A stretch of 5,817 bases of DNA, from positions 1 through 5,817 of the forward strand of contig CATZYB010000158.1 in the NCBI GenBank assembly GCA_958426095.1, in the 5' to 3' direction. The notes below the pieces were generated by a model, which saw nothing but the letters and a program-made list of their open reading frames with translations, was not told where the DNA came from and searched no databases. This DNA is from an uncultured Lachnospiraceae bacterium. GTDB lineage: Bacteria; Bacillota; Clostridia; Lachnospirales; Lachnospiraceae. Within the stretch, counting starts at the first letter, position 1. Each line of letters begins with the position of its first letter. This document shows, piece by piece, positions 5,292 through 5,817 of this stretch. Made by a program: the position numbers and the translations under genes.

Positions 5292-5817
5292 TTAAGTATA
5301 GTTCTTTGAGAGCTCCTCGTACTTTTCCCGGAGCATCCACTGGTTATTCAGCCGTTTCACATACTCTGTCCGCACAGATACAAAATTGTCCAGCTTCTCC
5401 ATATATTCATCCGGTGTGATGGTTCCTTCCGCCACATAGTTAAGCCCCTTTTCCCAACTGGCTGTCAGTTCCGGATTCAGAAGGGCCCGCAGAGAACTGT
5501 CCACTACGTCATATACCATCTCTCCAAGCTTTGTCGGCGTGATGATCTGGGTTTTTTTATTCAATGCCAGGTATTGGATCGTTACCAGCTTCTTTAAAAT
5601 TTCAGCCCGGGTCGCGCTCGTTCCGATACCGCTGCCTTTGATCATGGCTCGCAGCTCTTCATCTTCGATAAGCTGTCCGGCATTTTCCATAGCAAGAATC
5701 ATGCTTCCTGAATTATACCGTTTCGGCGGGGTCGTTTCTCCCTCTTTAATATATAATTCCTTTATCGGAAGGGAAATACCTTTTTTTAATGTTTTCAGAA
5801 GTTCCAGAAAACCAATA
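5292..5817 (-). CDS. topB: Type IA DNA topoisomerase (topoisomerase III-like), C-terminal part
   Basis: The visible 174 residues are the C-terminal end of a type IA topoisomerase, which relaxes or decatenates DNA by passing strands through a break held by an active-site tyrosine. The frame is open to the right edge, so the gene is partial at its 5' end; the catalytic FxSYPRT-type region lies outside the window. Visible hallmarks are TPPKRYNSGSMILAME (visible residues 29-44), matching the PPxRF/Y-(T/S)-x-G-S/T-L motif, and GSGIGTSATRAEILKKL (61-77), equivalent to the G(I/L)GTPATRA motif of TopB and reverse-gyrase-like enzymes. The following region (ITPTKLGEMVYDVV, then NPELTASWEKGLNYVAEG) is also typical. 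The protein ends at SKNYT with no cysteine in the visible part, so it has no C-terminal zinc ribbon, unlike many TopA proteins. TopB versus another type IA subgroup cannot be settled without the N-terminus. Confidence 0.88.
   Translation of the reverse strand, partial: IGFLELLKTLKKGISLPIKELYIKEGETTPPKRYNSGSMILAMENAGQLIEDEELRAMIKGSGIGTSATRAEILKKLVTIQYLALNKKTQIITPTKLGEMVYDVVDSSLRALLNPELTASWEKGLNYVAEGTITPDEYMEKLDNFVSVRTEYVKRLNNQWMLREKYEELSKNYT

Noticed and set aside
5286..5307. Repeated AGTTCTTT (5286-5293 and 5300-5307)
   Set aside because: This is only 8 bases, partly inside the topoisomerase stop region, and too short to separate from chance.

Overview
The window looks like a chromosomal piece of a low-to-moderate G+C Gram-positive anaerobe, most likely a Clostridia member of the Lachnospiraceae type. 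This rests on strong AGGAGG-type ribosome binding sites, a Firmicutes-like GlmS, a GGGtGRT protein paired with a divergent NifU-like protein, and a lipobox lipoprotein of the DUF4352 kind. The assignment comes from family recognition, not from a database search. Every confident gene is on the minus strand, so the window reads biologically from right to left.

Right to left: (1) 5817-5292 is the C-terminal part of a type IA DNA topoisomerase (TopB-like) whose N-terminus lies outside the window. (2) A short gap holds a plausible sigma-A promoter (5258-5286). It is followed by glmS (5219-3393, complete) and, 9 bases later, a left-handed beta-helix protein resembling the acetyltransferase half of GlmU (3383-2712). 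These two form a tight operon for amino-sugar and UDP-GlcNAc precursor supply. (3) The 109-base gap at 2603-2711 holds an imperfect hairpin and an extended -10 promoter. These lead into a second two-gene operon: a NifU-like scaffold protein (2602-1910) and the GGGtGRT protein (1892-882), 17 bases apart. (4) The 180-base gap at 702-881 holds a 27-base direct repeat in two copies and a perfect GC-rich hairpin. (5) A small lipoprotein gene (701-126, TTG start) ends at a hairpin with the same 8-bp stem as the one upstream of it. (6) The left 64 bases contain an open plus-strand frame that may be the tail of a convergent gene.

The genes are mostly ordinary. The parts that deserve attention are the NifU-like/GGGtGRT pair, whose biochemical role is not established and whose NifU-like member lacks two of the three canonical scaffold cysteines; the lipoprotein gene bracketed by matching hairpins and preceded by a two-copy repeat; the stand-alone GlmU-C-like protein, whose usual database name would mislead; and the absence of a glmS ribozyme. 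I found no convincing new multi-gene system, mobile element, CRISPR array, tRNA or rRNA. No gene-free stretch exceeds 300 bases.
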